Origin: Trueperella abortisuis
GTDB lineage: Bacteria; Actinomycetota; Actinomycetes; Actinomycetales; Actinomycetaceae
Length of the DNA: 64,000 bases
Direction: 5' to 3'
Assembly (NCBI RefSeq): GCF_030811095.1
Contig: NZ_JAUSQL010000001.1
Span: forward strand, 1,364,001 to 1,428,000
Both the position numbers and the translations under genes were made by a program. Of the stretch, positions 25,314 through 33,355 are shown one piece after another. The first letter of the stretch is position 1; each line of letters begins with the position of its first letter. Below the pieces are notes generated by a model. That model was not told the origin of the DNA. It ran no database searches and saw only the letters and a program-made list of their open reading frames with translations.

Positions 25314-26635
25314 GACAGCCTCGCCTTCAGGGCATCCGCGTGGGCGGGAAGGTCCTCATCGAGAGCGAGCACGGTCAGCGGTTCGGCCATGGACGCCATC
25401 GCCGCACGCTCGTACTCGATCTCCTGCACGGGTTTGATGTAGGCGAACACGTTGAGCCCCGCGGCGAAGCGGGCCGTGCCGCCGGTGGGCAACACGTGGT
25501 TGGAGCCCGCCATGTAATCCCCGAGCGGCACAGGCGAGTACGGGCCCACGAAGATCGCACCGGCGTTCCGGATCCGGGCCGCCACGTCGCGGGCGTGAGC
25601 GGTGTGAATCTCGAGGTGCTCTGCGCCGTAGGCGTTGGCCACACGCACGGCTCCTTCGATGTCGTCCACGAGCACAATCCCTGATTGGGGTCCGCGTAGC
25701 GCGATATCGACACGGCCGGCGTGCTTGGTTGCGGCGGCTAGACCCGCCAGTTCGGCCTCGCACGCATCGGCGAAGTCTTCGGAGTCGGTGATGAGCACGG
25801 AGGCGGCCGCCGGGTCGTGCTCAGCCTGGGAGAGGAGGTCGGCGGCGACGTAGCGCGGGTTCGCCTCGGCGTCGGCGATGACCGCAATCTCGGTGGTTCC
25901 GGCCTCGGCGTCGATGCCGACGACCCCGTGGACGGCGCGCTTAGCAGCGGCCACGAAGATGTTACCGGGCCCGGTGACGACGTCGACCGGCTCGCACAGC
26001 ACCTCCCCGTCGGCCGGCTCGGAGCCTTTCGCGCCGTAGGCGAACATCGCAATCGCCTGGGCGCCGCCAACCGCGTATACCTCGGTGATCCCGAGCAACT
26101 TGCAAGCGGCAAGGATCGTGGGGTGGGGCAGGCCACCGAATTCCTTTTGCGGCGGCGAGGCAAGCGCGATGTGGGAGACGCCGGCCACCTGGGCGGCCAC
26201 GGCGTTGTGGATGACGGAGGAGGGGTAGACGGCCAACCCGCCGGGCACGTACAGTCCCACGCGCTCAACGGGGATCCACCGTTGGCGCACGACCCCGCCG
26301 GGCACGATCGTGGTCTGTGCCGGGGTGGGCAGCTGGGCGCGGTGACCGGCGCGATTGTGCTCGATCGATAGCTCGAGGGCATGGCGCAACTCGGGGGCTA
26401 GGCCCGCCTCGGCGTCGTCGATCGCCTCCTGCGGCACGCGCAGGAACTGCGGGCGCACGCCGTCGAAACGCTCGGCAAGGTCGCGCAGGGCGGCCGCTCC
26501 CTCGCAGCGGACCCGCTCGATGATCGGGCGCACGGCCTCCAGTGCGGTGTCGATATCCACGCTCGCCCGCGGTAGGCTCGTCGCCAGCTCCGCCCGCGTG
26601 AGGCTGCGCCCACGAAAATCAAGTCGTTGTAGCAT
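25310..26635 (-). CDS. hisD: Histidinol dehydrogenase
   Basis: 441-aa Zn-dependent enzyme for the last two oxidation steps to histidine. YVPGGLAVYPSSVIHNAVAA, DVVTGPGNIFVAAAKR and IDAEAGTTEIAVIADA are family signatures; the C-terminal GSNHVLPTGGTARF provides a catalytic His. First gene of the operon. The ATG at 26635 is 6 nt after TACACT, consistent with a leaderless transcript; hence no leader-peptide attenuator is expected here. Confidence 0.96.
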   Translation of the reverse strand: MLQRLDFRGRSLTRAELATSLPRASVDIDTALEAVRPIIERVRCEGAAALRDLAERFDGVRPQFLRVPQEAIDDAEAGLAPELRHALELSIEHNRAGHRAQLPTPAQTTIVPGGVVRQRWIPVERVGLYVPGGLAVYPSSVIHNAVAAQVAGVSHIALASPPQKEFGGLPHPTILAACKLLGITEVYAVGGAQAIAMFAYGAKGSEPADGEVLCEPVDVVTGPGNIFVAAAKRAVHGVVGIDAEAGTTEIAVIADAEANPRYVAADLLSQAEHDPAAASVLITDSEDFADACEAELAGLAAATKHAGRVDIALRGPQSGIVLVDDIEGAVRVANAYGAEHLEIHTAHARDVAARIRNAGAIFVGPYSPVPLGDYMAGSNHVLPTGGTARFAAGLNVFAYIKPVQEIEYERAAMASMAEPLTVLALDEDLPAHADALKARLS

Positions 26636-26641
26636 GCGGCC

Positions 26642-26663
26642 AGTGTACGCCGCGAGCGCGGCG
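26642..26663 (-). promoter_or_regulatory. hisD promoter (-10) with adjoining hairpin
   Basis: TACACT (26647-26642, minus strand) is followed by 6 nt and the hisD ATG. Just upstream CGCCGC-GCTC-GCGGCG (26663-26648) is a perfect 6-bp inverted repeat directly abutting the -10. It may be the end of the uppS transcript, an operator, or both. The rest of the 77-bp gap to uppS shows nothing clear. Confidence 0.4.
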
Positions 26664-26712
26664 AACGCCCGGGGCGCCCACCTAGCGGGAGCGCTTCACG
26701 CGCACGGTAACG

Positions 26713-27432
26713 TCAGTCCCCCGCCACGGCATCCTTCGCGGCGCCGAAACGGCGCTCGCGCCCGGCGAACACCTCCAGGCACCGGTGCAGCGATGCCCGA
26801 TCGAAGTCCGGCCACGGCTCGTCCACGAACATCATCTCCGCATACGGGGACTCCCACATGAGGAAGTTGGAGGTGCGCTGCTCGCCGCCGGTGCGGATAA
26901 AAAGATCCACGTCGGGTAGGTCGGGTTGGTACATGTAACGCCCGAGTAGCTCCGTGGTGACCTGGTGGGGGTCGACAAGCCCGCGCCTCACGTCGTAGGC
27001 CAGATCCATTGCGGCGTCGGCGATCTCGTTACGCCCACCATAGTTGCAACAAAAGTTCAAGGTCATGGTCTCGCACTCGGCGGTGTAACGCTCGGCGGCC
27101 TGGAGCTCGTTAATGACCGAGCGCCACAGTCGCGGCTGGCGGCCCGACCACACCACTTTCACACCCCATGAGCGTAGCTCCTCGCGGCGGCGGCGGATCA
27201 CGTCGCGCGAGTAGTTCATGAGGAAGGCGATCTCGCGTGGGGAGCGGCGCCAGTTTTCGGTGGAGAAGGCGTAGACGGAAAGCACCTTGACGCCCTCCTC
27301 GATCGCGCCGGAGATGACGTCCATGAGCGCGTCCTCGCCCGCACGGTGGCCCTCCGTGCGCGGTAGCCCGCGCGCGTTAGCCCAGCGTCCGTTGCCGTCC
27401 ATGACGATCGCCACGTGGCGTGCCTCAGCCAT
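26713..27432 (-). CDS. uppS: Isoprenyl transferase (undecaprenyl/decaprenyl diphosphate synthase family)
   Basis: 239-aa cis-prenyltransferase making the polyprenyl carrier lipid for cell-wall synthesis. The catalytic Asp is in VAIVMDGNGRWA, and YAFSTENWRR, NYGGRNEI and FIRTGGEQRTSNFLMW (pyrophosphate/IPP binding) are all present. It overlaps recO by 8 bp. Chain length cannot be read; actinobacteria often have two paralogues, one short-chain. Confidence 0.93.
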   Translation of the reverse strand: MAEARHVAIVMDGNGRWANARGLPRTEGHRAGEDALMDVISGAIEEGVKVLSVYAFSTENWRRSPREIAFLMNYSRDVIRRRREELRSWGVKVVWSGRQPRLWRSVINELQAAERYTAECETMTLNFCCNYGGRNEIADAAMDLAYDVRRGLVDPHQVTTELLGRYMYQPDLPDVDLFIRTGGEQRTSNFLMWESPYAEMMFVDEPWPDFDRASLHRCLEVFAGRERRFGAAKDAVAGD

Positions 27433-28165
27433 GGCCTCCCCCTTCCGCGCTCACCAGCGCGAGCGACTTCACCTTCGATTCCAGCTGCCACTGTACGAAC
27501 GCCCCGATGAGCGGCGCGGCTTGACGACGCGCGGCCGGGATTGACGCGTCCGCGATCGCCCAGTCCCCCACGCTCAGCGCGCCAATGAGCTGCCAGGCCT
27601 CCACCGACGGGATCGTGGAGCCGGCCGGTCGGCAGTCGTCGCACACCGCCCCGCCGCTCTGGACGTGGAAGGCCTCGTGCGGGCCGGGCGCTCCGCACTT
27701 GGCGCATTCGAAGACCGCCAGCTCCCAGCCCGACAGTGCCATGGCGCGCAACATGTAGGAGTTAAGCACCAACGAGGGGATGTGTGCGCGGGTCGCGAGC
27801 GCGTGTAGCGCCCCGTGGAGGAGGGCGAACTGCGCCGGATCCGGGTCCTCGCCGGTGAGCCGGTCGGCCAGCTCGAGCATGGCCGAGGCACACGTGTAGG
27901 AGTCGTAGTCCTCAACCAGCGTGCGCCCATACTGATTGCGGGATTCGACCTGGGTGATCGTGTCGAGGGTGCGGCCTCGGTAGAGTTGGACGTCGACCAT
28001 AGAGAAGGGCTCCACGCGCGCGCCGAAGCGGGACTTGGTGCGTCGCACGCCCTTGGCTACCGCCCGCACTTTACCGTTGTGGCGCGAGAGCATCGTGATG
28101 ATGCGATCGGCTTCGCCCAGATCGTGGCAGCGAAGCACGATCGCATCGTCACGGTAGGTCTTCAT
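27425..28165 (-). CDS. recO: DNA repair protein RecO
   Basis: 246-aa mediator that helps load RecA in the RecFOR pathway. The N-terminal OB-fold begins MKTYRDDAIVLRCHDLGEADRIIT (read from residue 1); VRRTKSRFGARVEPFS follows, and the C-terminal Zn site is FECAKCGAPG with VCDDC. I chose the ATG at 28165 because a perfect TATAAT sits 7 nt before it; the next ATG up (28174) overlaps that box and would lie upstream of the predicted transcript start. First gene of recO-uppS. Confidence 0.92.
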   Translation of the reverse strand: MKTYRDDAIVLRCHDLGEADRIITMLSRHNGKVRAVAKGVRRTKSRFGARVEPFSMVDVQLYRGRTLDTITQVESRNQYGRTLVEDYDSYTCASAMLELADRLTGEDPDPAQFALLHGALHALATRAHIPSLVLNSYMLRAMALSGWELAVFECAKCGAPGPHEAFHVQSGGAVCDDCRPAGSTIPSVEAWQLIGALSVGDWAIADASIPAARRQAAPLIGAFVQWQLESKVKSLALVSAEGGGHG

Positions 28166-28172
28166 GAGCCCC

Positions 28173-28178
28173 ATTATA
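28173..28178 (-). promoter_or_regulatory. recO -10 box (perfect TATAAT), leaderless type
   Basis: TATAAT on the minus strand, then GGGGCTC and the ATG at 28165. The predicted transcript would begin at or next to the A of the start codon. No good -35 is visible 16-18 nt upstream. The box lies in the 31-bp gap after leuA, so recO-uppS has its own promoter. Confidence 0.55.
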
Positions 28179-28196
28179 GGGCCGCGGCGGGTGAAG

Positions 28197-29966
28197 CTAG
28201 CGCAGGGAGCGGTTGACGGCGGACACGATCGCCTTGAAGGCCGCGGTGACGGTGGACGGGTCGAGGCCCACACCCCACAACACTTGGCCGCCGACCTCGC
28301 ATTCGACGTAGGAGGCCGCCGTGGCGTCCCCGCCCGAGGACAGGGCGTGTTCGGCGTAGTCGAGCACCCCGACCTCGATGCCGAGCTTGGCCAGCGCCGA
28401 GGTGAATGCATCGATGGGGCCGTTTCCGGTGGCCGCTACCGTGCGATCCGTCGTGTTTTCGCCGTCGCGCTCGGTGAGCGTGACGGTCAGGACTGTCTGG
28501 TGACCCTCGTCCGCCGTCGTGACCGTGGTCCCGCGCAGGGAGTAGCGACCCCACGGACGCAGGCCCTCAGCTGCGGTGTAGGGCAGGTACTCGTCGACGA
28601 AGATCTTCCACAGCTCGTCGGCCGTGACCTCCCCGCCGAACACGTCGGTGCGGTGCTGGACAAGGTTGGACACCTCCACCTGGAGGCGCCGCGGCAGGTC
28701 GAGATCGCGCGTGGAGGACAGCAGGTAGGCCACCCCGCCCTTGCCGGACTGGGAGTTGACGCGGACCACGGCCTCGTAGGAGCGGCCCACGTCCTTCGGG
28801 TCGATCGGCAGGTAGGGTATGTCCCACGGCACGGCGTTCTCGTCGCCGCCCGCGGCGACGACCTTGCGGGCGCGCGCCGCGAAGCCCTTCTTGATGGCGT
28901 CCTGGTGGGACCCGGAGAAGCTGGTGTAGACGAGGTCACCGCCATACGGCGCGCGCGCCGGGACCTCCATCTGGGTGCAGTGTTCAACAGTGCGGCGGAT
29001 CTCGTCCAGGTTCGACAGGTCGAGCTGGGGGTCGATCCCGTTGGAGAAGAGGTTAAGGGCCACGGTCACCAGGTCCACGTTGCCGGTGCGCTCGCCCTGG
29101 CCGAACAGGCATCCCTCGACCCGGTCGACGCCGGCAAGCATCGCCAGCTCGGTGGTGGCGACCCCGGTGCCGCGGTCGTTGTGGTTGTGGGCGGACAGGG
29201 CGATGTACTCGCGCCTAGATAGGTTGCGGCTCATCCACTCGATCTGATCGGCGTACACGTTCGGGGTCGAGCGCTCGACCGTGGTGGGCAGGTTGAGGAT
29301 GATCTCCCGGTCCGGGCCCGGCTGCCATACGTCCATGACGCCCTCGCACACCTCGAGGGCGAAGTCGAGTTCAGTGTCGACGAAGATCTCCGGGGAGTAT
29401 TCGAAGCCGACGATCGTGTCATCGTCAAAGCTCTTCTCCATGTAGGAGACGAGGTCCTGGGCGCCGGAGACGGCGAGCTGCTTGATCTGCTCGCGATTCA
29501 TGTTGAACACGACCTCCCGGAAGACCGGCGCGGTGGCGTTGTAGAGGTGGACGGTGGCGCGCGGAAGGCCCTGCAGGGCGTCGACCGTGCGGTGGATGAT
29601 CTCCGGCCGGCTCTGGGTCAGCACCGAGATCGTCACGTCCTCGGGCACGGCGTCGTCGTCGACCAGCGAGCGCACGAAGTCGAAGTCCGCCTTCGAGGCC
29701 GCGGGAAAGCCCACTTCGATCTCCTTCAGGCCGATTGCCACGAGGAGGTCAAACATTTTGCGCTTCTTGGCCGGGTCCATCGGGTCGATGAGCGCCTGGT
29801 TGCCGTCGCGCAGGTCGGTGGACAGCCACCGCGGAGCCTTCGTGATGCGGTTGTTCGGCCACGTGCGGTCCGGAAGGCTGACCGGGTTCGTGTCGAGGAA
29901 ATGACGATACTTTCCGATAGGCATCGCCGAGGGTTGCTGTTGCGTTCCAAAGCCTGCTGTCTTCAT
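28197..29966 (-). CDS. leuA: 2-isopropylmalate synthase
   Basis: 589-aa first committed enzyme of leucine synthesis, condensing acetyl-CoA with 2-ketoisovalerate. The HMGL-like TIM barrel has STDLRDGNQALIDPM near residue 50, EVGFPAASKADFDF and ALSAHNHNDRGTGVA (metal ligands). The C-terminal third is the LeuA allosteric dimer domain for leucine feedback. This long form with an N-terminal extension (QQPSAMPIGKYRHF) is typical of actinobacteria. AAGGGAG precedes the ATG by 5 nt. Expression is probably controlled by the leucine leader upstream. Confidence 0.96.
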   Translation of the reverse strand: MKTAGFGTQQQPSAMPIGKYRHFLDTNPVSLPDRTWPNNRITKAPRWLSTDLRDGNQALIDPMDPAKKRKMFDLLVAIGLKEIEVGFPAASKADFDFVRSLVDDDAVPEDVTISVLTQSRPEIIHRTVDALQGLPRATVHLYNATAPVFREVVFNMNREQIKQLAVSGAQDLVSYMEKSFDDDTIVGFEYSPEIFVDTELDFALEVCEGVMDVWQPGPDREIILNLPTTVERSTPNVYADQIEWMSRNLSRREYIALSAHNHNDRGTGVATTELAMLAGVDRVEGCLFGQGERTGNVDLVTVALNLFSNGIDPQLDLSNLDEIRRTVEHCTQMEVPARAPYGGDLVYTSFSGSHQDAIKKGFAARARKVVAAGGDENAVPWDIPYLPIDPKDVGRSYEAVVRVNSQSGKGGVAYLLSSTRDLDLPRRLQVEVSNLVQHRTDVFGGEVTADELWKIFVDEYLPYTAAEGLRPWGRYSLRGTTVTTADEGHQTVLTVTLTERDGENTTDRTVAATGNGPIDAFTSALAKLGIEVGVLDYAEHALSSGGDATAASYVECEVGGQVLWGVGLDPSTVTAAFKAIVSAVNRSLR

Positions 29967-30010
29967 GGTTTCTCCCTTAAGTCTTGCGAGTGGTTAGCCA
30001 ACACGAATAC

Positions 30011-30045
30011 CCGCGGGGAGGTGTCAGCCGGTGACCTCCCCGCGG
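30011..30045 (-). promoter_or_regulatory. leuA attenuator stem-loop
   Basis: Perfect 12-bp stem, arms 30034-30045 and 30011-30022, with an 11-nt loop containing the leader stop codon region. On the mRNA it begins 5 nt after the last leucine codon. The trailing sequence GTATTCGTGTTGG has some U but no true U-tract, so it may act as a weak terminator or by blocking access downstream. No competing antiterminator stem was found by eye. Confidence 0.65.
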
Positions 30046-30068
30046 CAACTAAGCAGGAGCAAGAACAT
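30024..30068 (-). CDS. leuL: Leucine leader peptide of leuA
   Basis: 14-codon open frame: MFLLLLSCRGEVTG with four consecutive leucine codons (TTG CTC CTG CTT). Its ATG lies 6 nt after a TAGGGT -10, so it is probably translated from a leaderless mRNA. A 12-bp stem-loop starts right after the leucine run, inside the frame. When Leu-tRNA is scarce, ribosomes stalling on the leucine codons would cover the 5' arm of that stem. This is the classic layout of amino-acid attenuators, known for leuA in actinobacteria. Too short for ordinary gene callers. Confidence 0.8.
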   Translation of the reverse strand: MFLLLLSCRGEVTG

Positions 30069-30074
30069 GGCACT

Positions 30075-30102
30075 ACCCTACCCGCCGGGCGGTCGGGTGC
30101 AA
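30075..30102 (-). promoter_or_regulatory. leuL-leuA promoter
   Basis: TTGCAC (30102-30097, minus strand) and TAGGGT (30080-30075) are spaced by 16 bp, a good sigma-70 type pair, and 6 nt then separate the -10 from the leader-peptide ATG. The predicted transcript starts at or beside that ATG. Confidence 0.6.
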
Positions 30103-30139
30103 GCCGCATCCCACGTTGTGGGCGGGGCCCGGTGGCGCG

Positions 30140-30907
30140 TTAGTGTTCGTAGCCCATATGCGCTAACACGATCGTCACGTTGTCGTGCCCACCTGCGGCC
30201 AGTGCCTCGTCGCGCAACAGGTGGACGGCCTCGTCCATGTTGACCGCCTTGAGCAGGATCATCGCGATCTCGTAGTCCGTCAGCTCATCGTGCAGGCCGT
30301 CGGTGCAACACAGCACGAAGTCTCCCTCGGCCAGCATCGCCGGGCTGAAGTCCACCTCTGGCGGACCGTAGGTACCCACCGCCCGGGTGATGATGTTCTT
30401 CTGGGGGTGGACGTGTGCCTCGGCGTCGGTGATCTGGCCGACGTCGACCATCTCCTGGACAAGCGAGTGGTCGCGCGTGAGTCGGCGCAGGTCGCCGTCC
30501 CGGTAACGGTAGACGCGCGAATCACCCACGTGGAAGATGAGTGGTGCCCGCCCGAGGTAAACACCGGCAACCGTGGTGCCCGCCGTCGGACCGATACCCG
30601 CCACCAAAGTCTGGGTGTTGAGGAACTCCCCGTCCACGTGCTCCGTGATGGACGTCGCGGCCCTCGCGAGCGCCGCCGAGATGACGGCTTCCTCCTCGGC
30701 CTCGCCGCTCGCCCTTTCAAGATCGCCCAGCGCGCCGCCCAGCATGTCAACCGCGTATTGGGCCGCCACGTCCCCCAGCGTGTGCCCGCCCATGCCGTCG
30801 GCCACACCGAAGAAGTGGGGACCGGCGAAGAAGCGGTCCTCGTTACGCGCGCGGACGGATCCGGTGTCGCTCACGCACACCGTGGTGGCGGTCAGTCTTG
30901 GCCTCAC
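30140..30907 (-). CDS. PP2C-family serine/threonine protein phosphatase
   Basis: 255-aa metal-dependent phosphatase. All PP2C motifs are visible: SVRARNEDRFF, GVADGMGGHTLG (metal Asp), TAGTTVAGVYL, FHVGDSRVYRYRDG, VLCCTDGLHDEL and GGHDNVTIVL. It is soluble, with no membrane anchor, unlike PstP of mycobacteria, and no kinase gene is beside it. GTG start at 30907 is preceded by AAGGGGAATC. It probably counters Ser/Thr kinases acting on cell-wall or division proteins; the target is unknown. Confidence 0.9.
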   Translation of the reverse strand: MRPRLTATTVCVSDTGSVRARNEDRFFAGPHFFGVADGMGGHTLGDVAAQYAVDMLGGALGDLERASGEAEEEAVISAALARAATSITEHVDGEFLNTQTLVAGIGPTAGTTVAGVYLGRAPLIFHVGDSRVYRYRDGDLRRLTRDHSLVQEMVDVGQITDAEAHVHPQKNIITRAVGTYGPPEVDFSPAMLAEGDFVLCCTDGLHDELTDYEIAMILLKAVNMDEAVHLLRDEALAAGGHDNVTIVLAHMGYEH

Positions 30908-30959
30908 GATTCCCCTTCTCCATTCGTCCCTCTATCCTACGACGCCGGCAACGAGCGAG

Positions 30960-32450
30960 CTAGAAGAACGGCGAGGGGTAGATCCCCCAGTAGGCCAGCG
31001 CAAACAGTAGCAGGATCTGGCCGGTGAAGATCACCCGAAGGTCCCCGCCCGCTCGCCGGGTCTGCATGGGGTGGGCGTGCCAGGTCGCGAGCGCCCGCAC
31101 GAGGAAGTAGACGGCGGACAGGCCCAGCAGTTCGACCGCGAGGATGCCGCCCTGGACCACCCAGCGATTCGTTTCGTAGCTCATTGCCAGCATCGCGACG
31201 GCCACGAGATAGGCCAGGAATGCCACCCAGGTCAGCGTCACGAGCAGGGCGCTGATGAGGATCGGGCGGCCCACGTTCCGATAGTCTTGCCGGGGCCCGA
31301 CGCCGAAGCGGCCCGCCAGCACAGCCAGCGCGCCGATGAACGTCAGCATGAGGCCCGAGGCGAGGATCGCGACCATCGCGTCCCCCGAACCGAACCAGCG
31401 CGGCGTGTCGAGCGTCTGGGCGGTGAACGCCTGGCGGGGCTGAGCGCCGGCAACCTTGGGGCCCAGCCATGCGGAGGAGGGCAGGCCGTTGATGAAGTCC
31501 GAGATGTCCTGGAAGGGCTTTGACTGCAGTTCACCATCGATTCGCAGCCCGTGGTCGGCACCTTCGTAGTAGCGCACGATGAGGTCGTTGTTGCCCGCCT
31601 CGCGCAGGCTCTCCCCCACCTCGATCGGGCCCTGGACGATCGGCATCGACAGGTCGTTGGTTCCGTAGGCCATCATGACCGGCACGGTGATGCGCTTGTG
31701 GTAGGGGCGCGGGTCGAAGGTGGCGTACTGGAAGTCACCGGCGGCAAGCGCACCCCCGATGAGACGCGGAATTCCCTGGTAGATCACGCGCGGCACTCCC
31801 ACGTTGCGCAGGTAGGCGTCTGCCGCGAGCGCCCCCTGGTCGCGGATCGGCATTGCCGGGTCGGAGACGAGGATGAGGAAGGCCGATTCGGCGTCGTCGA
31901 CCACCGACACGGGTGCCACGAGAGCGCCCTCGGACTCTCCGTAGTAGCCCACGTCGCGAAAGTAGACCGAGTCCTGCTCGCGTAGCCACCTCGCCACCGT
32001 ATCGTAGCCGCGGGCGAGCCCGATGTAGTCGCGATCTAAGGTGGTGTAGTGCTTGAGCAGCTTGTCCGGCACCGCCGTGACGATCCCGGTGGAGGCGAGC
32101 CAGGTCGCGTGCTGCTCGAAGGCCTTGTGGGTGGAGGTTCCCGTCCCGTGCATGAACACGACGCCGGGGCTCTGCCCCTCCACCCCCACCGGCTCGCGTA
32201 GGGTCACCTCGATCGTGGTTCCATCCTCCATGGCGACCTCGTGGACCGAGACGGCCACCTCGTAGGTTCCGAGCGGAGCGGTGCGAGCCGAGGACACAAT
32301 CGACGTGTCGGGGGTTTCGGGGACGATGAGATTCGTCATCGGCTGCGGGTTCCAGTTGGGTCCCGCCCACGCCCCCCACGTGCCCAGGACGAGGACGGCA
32401 AGCACCCACAGCAAGACAAGCGGGGGTTTACGGCCGCGGAGCTTGATCAA
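30960..32450 (-). CDS. Membrane-anchored alpha/beta hydrolase with a four-helix membrane domain
   Basis: 496 aa. Residues 9-29 form an N-terminal transmembrane anchor. An extracytoplasmic alpha/beta-hydrolase domain (about 60-330) follows, with oxyanion HGTG at 101-104, nucleophile Ser173 in GESEG, Asp266 in YGTNDLS and His300 in EGADHGL. The last 140 residues hold four predicted membrane helices. It overlaps era by 4 bp at the end of the hrcA-to-era operon. Peptidase- or acyl-esterase-like activity on the cell surface is a guess; I know no named family with this exact layout. Confidence 0.78.
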   Translation of the reverse strand: MIKLRGRKPPLVLLWVLAVLVLGTWGAWAGPNWNPQPMTNLIVPETPDTSIVSSARTAPLGTYEVAVSVHEVAMEDGTTIEVTLREPVGVEGQSPGVVFMHGTGTSTHKAFEQHATWLASTGIVTAVPDKLLKHYTTLDRDYIGLARGYDTVARWLREQDSVYFRDVGYYGESEGALVAPVSVVDDAESAFLILVSDPAMPIRDQGALAADAYLRNVGVPRVIYQGIPRLIGGALAAGDFQYATFDPRPYHKRITVPVMMAYGTNDLSMPIVQGPIEVGESLREAGNNDLIVRYYEGADHGLRIDGELQSKPFQDISDFINGLPSSAWLGPKVAGAQPRQAFTAQTLDTPRWFGSGDAMVAILASGLMLTFIGALAVLAGRFGVGPRQDYRNVGRPILISALLVTLTWVAFLAYLVAVAMLAMSYETNRWVVQGGILAVELLGLSAVYFLVRALATWHAHPMQTRRAGGDLRVIFTGQILLLFALAYWGIYPSPFF

Positions 32451-33355
32451 AACCCGAGCCGCCCGAGCAGCTTCGGGTCGCGCTGCCAGTCCTTGGCCAC
32501 CTTCACGTAGAGGTCGAGGTAGACGTGGCGGGCCACCATCGCCTCGATCGACTCGCGCGCCTGGCGCCCCACCTGCTTCAGGCGCGACCCGCCCCGGCCG
32601 ATGATGATGCCCTTCTGCGACTCGCGCTCCACGTATAGGCTCGCGTGGATCGCCAGCACCGGCTCACCATCGCGCCGCGCGCGCTCCTCCATCTCGTCGA
32701 CGACGACGGCGATCGAGTGCGGCAGCTCCTCGCGCACGCCCACCAGTGCGGCCTCGCGGATGAGTTCGGCGATGCGCTCCTCCTCCGTCTCGTCCGTCAG
32801 CGAGTCGCGCGGGTAAAGCGGGGGGCTGGGCGGCATGCGCTCGAGCAGCAGGTCGGCCAGCAATCCCACCTGCTCGCCGGCCACGGCGCTGACGGGGACG
32901 ATCTCGGCGAACTCGTGCATCTGGGAGACCTCCATGATGCGCTCGGCGAGCGCATCCTTGGTCACCTTGTCCGTCTTGGTGATGACGGCGAGGATCGGGG
33001 CGCCCGTCTTCTTCACCAGGTCGAGCAGGAAGCGGTCGCCCGGGCCGGTCGGTTCGTCGGCCGGCATGCACAGCGCCACGGCGTCCACGTCGGCTAGTGC
33101 CTCGCCCACCATGTCGTTGAGACGTTCGCCAAGCAGGGTGCGGGGGCGATGCAAGCCGGGGGTGTCGACGACGATGAGCTGGCCGGCATCCAGCTGGACG
33201 ATGCCTCGGATGACCCGGCGGGTGGTCTCGGGCTGGTCGGCGGTGATGGCGATCTTCGTGCCCACCATCGCGTTCAGCAACGTCGATTTGCCCGCATTCG
33301 GACGGCCAACCACCGAGACGAAACCGGCCTTGAAATTCTCGGGAAAGTCACTCAT
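32447..33355 (-). CDS. era: GTPase Era
   Basis: 302-aa GTPase that binds the 3' end of 16S rRNA during 30S maturation. G1 is GRPNAGKST, G3 DTPGLH, G4 TKTD, and the C-terminal KH domain includes GIIIGRGGSRLKQVGRQARE. It overlaps corC by 8 bp and the next gene by 4 bp. The ybeY-corC-era order is the usual ribosome-maturation cluster. Confidence 0.97.
   Translation of the reverse strand: MSDFPENFKAGFVSVVGRPNAGKSTLLNAMVGTKIAITADQPETTRRVIRGIVQLDAGQLIVVDTPGLHRPRTLLGERLNDMVGEALADVDAVALCMPADEPTGPGDRFLLDLVKKTGAPILAVITKTDKVTKDALAERIMEVSQMHEFAEIVPVSAVAGEQVGLLADLLLERMPPSPPLYPRDSLTDETEEERIAELIREAALVGVREELPHSIAVVVDEMEERARRDGEPVLAIHASLYVERESQKGIIIGRGGSRLKQVGRQARESIEAMVARHVYLDLYVKVAKDWQRDPKLLGRLGF

Noticed and set aside
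17924-30005. The 11-mer GTGTTGGCTAA present near porG and in the leuA leader
   Set aside because: The two copies are in opposite orientation relative to their genes, and one chance 11-mer match in a 64-kb window is expected.
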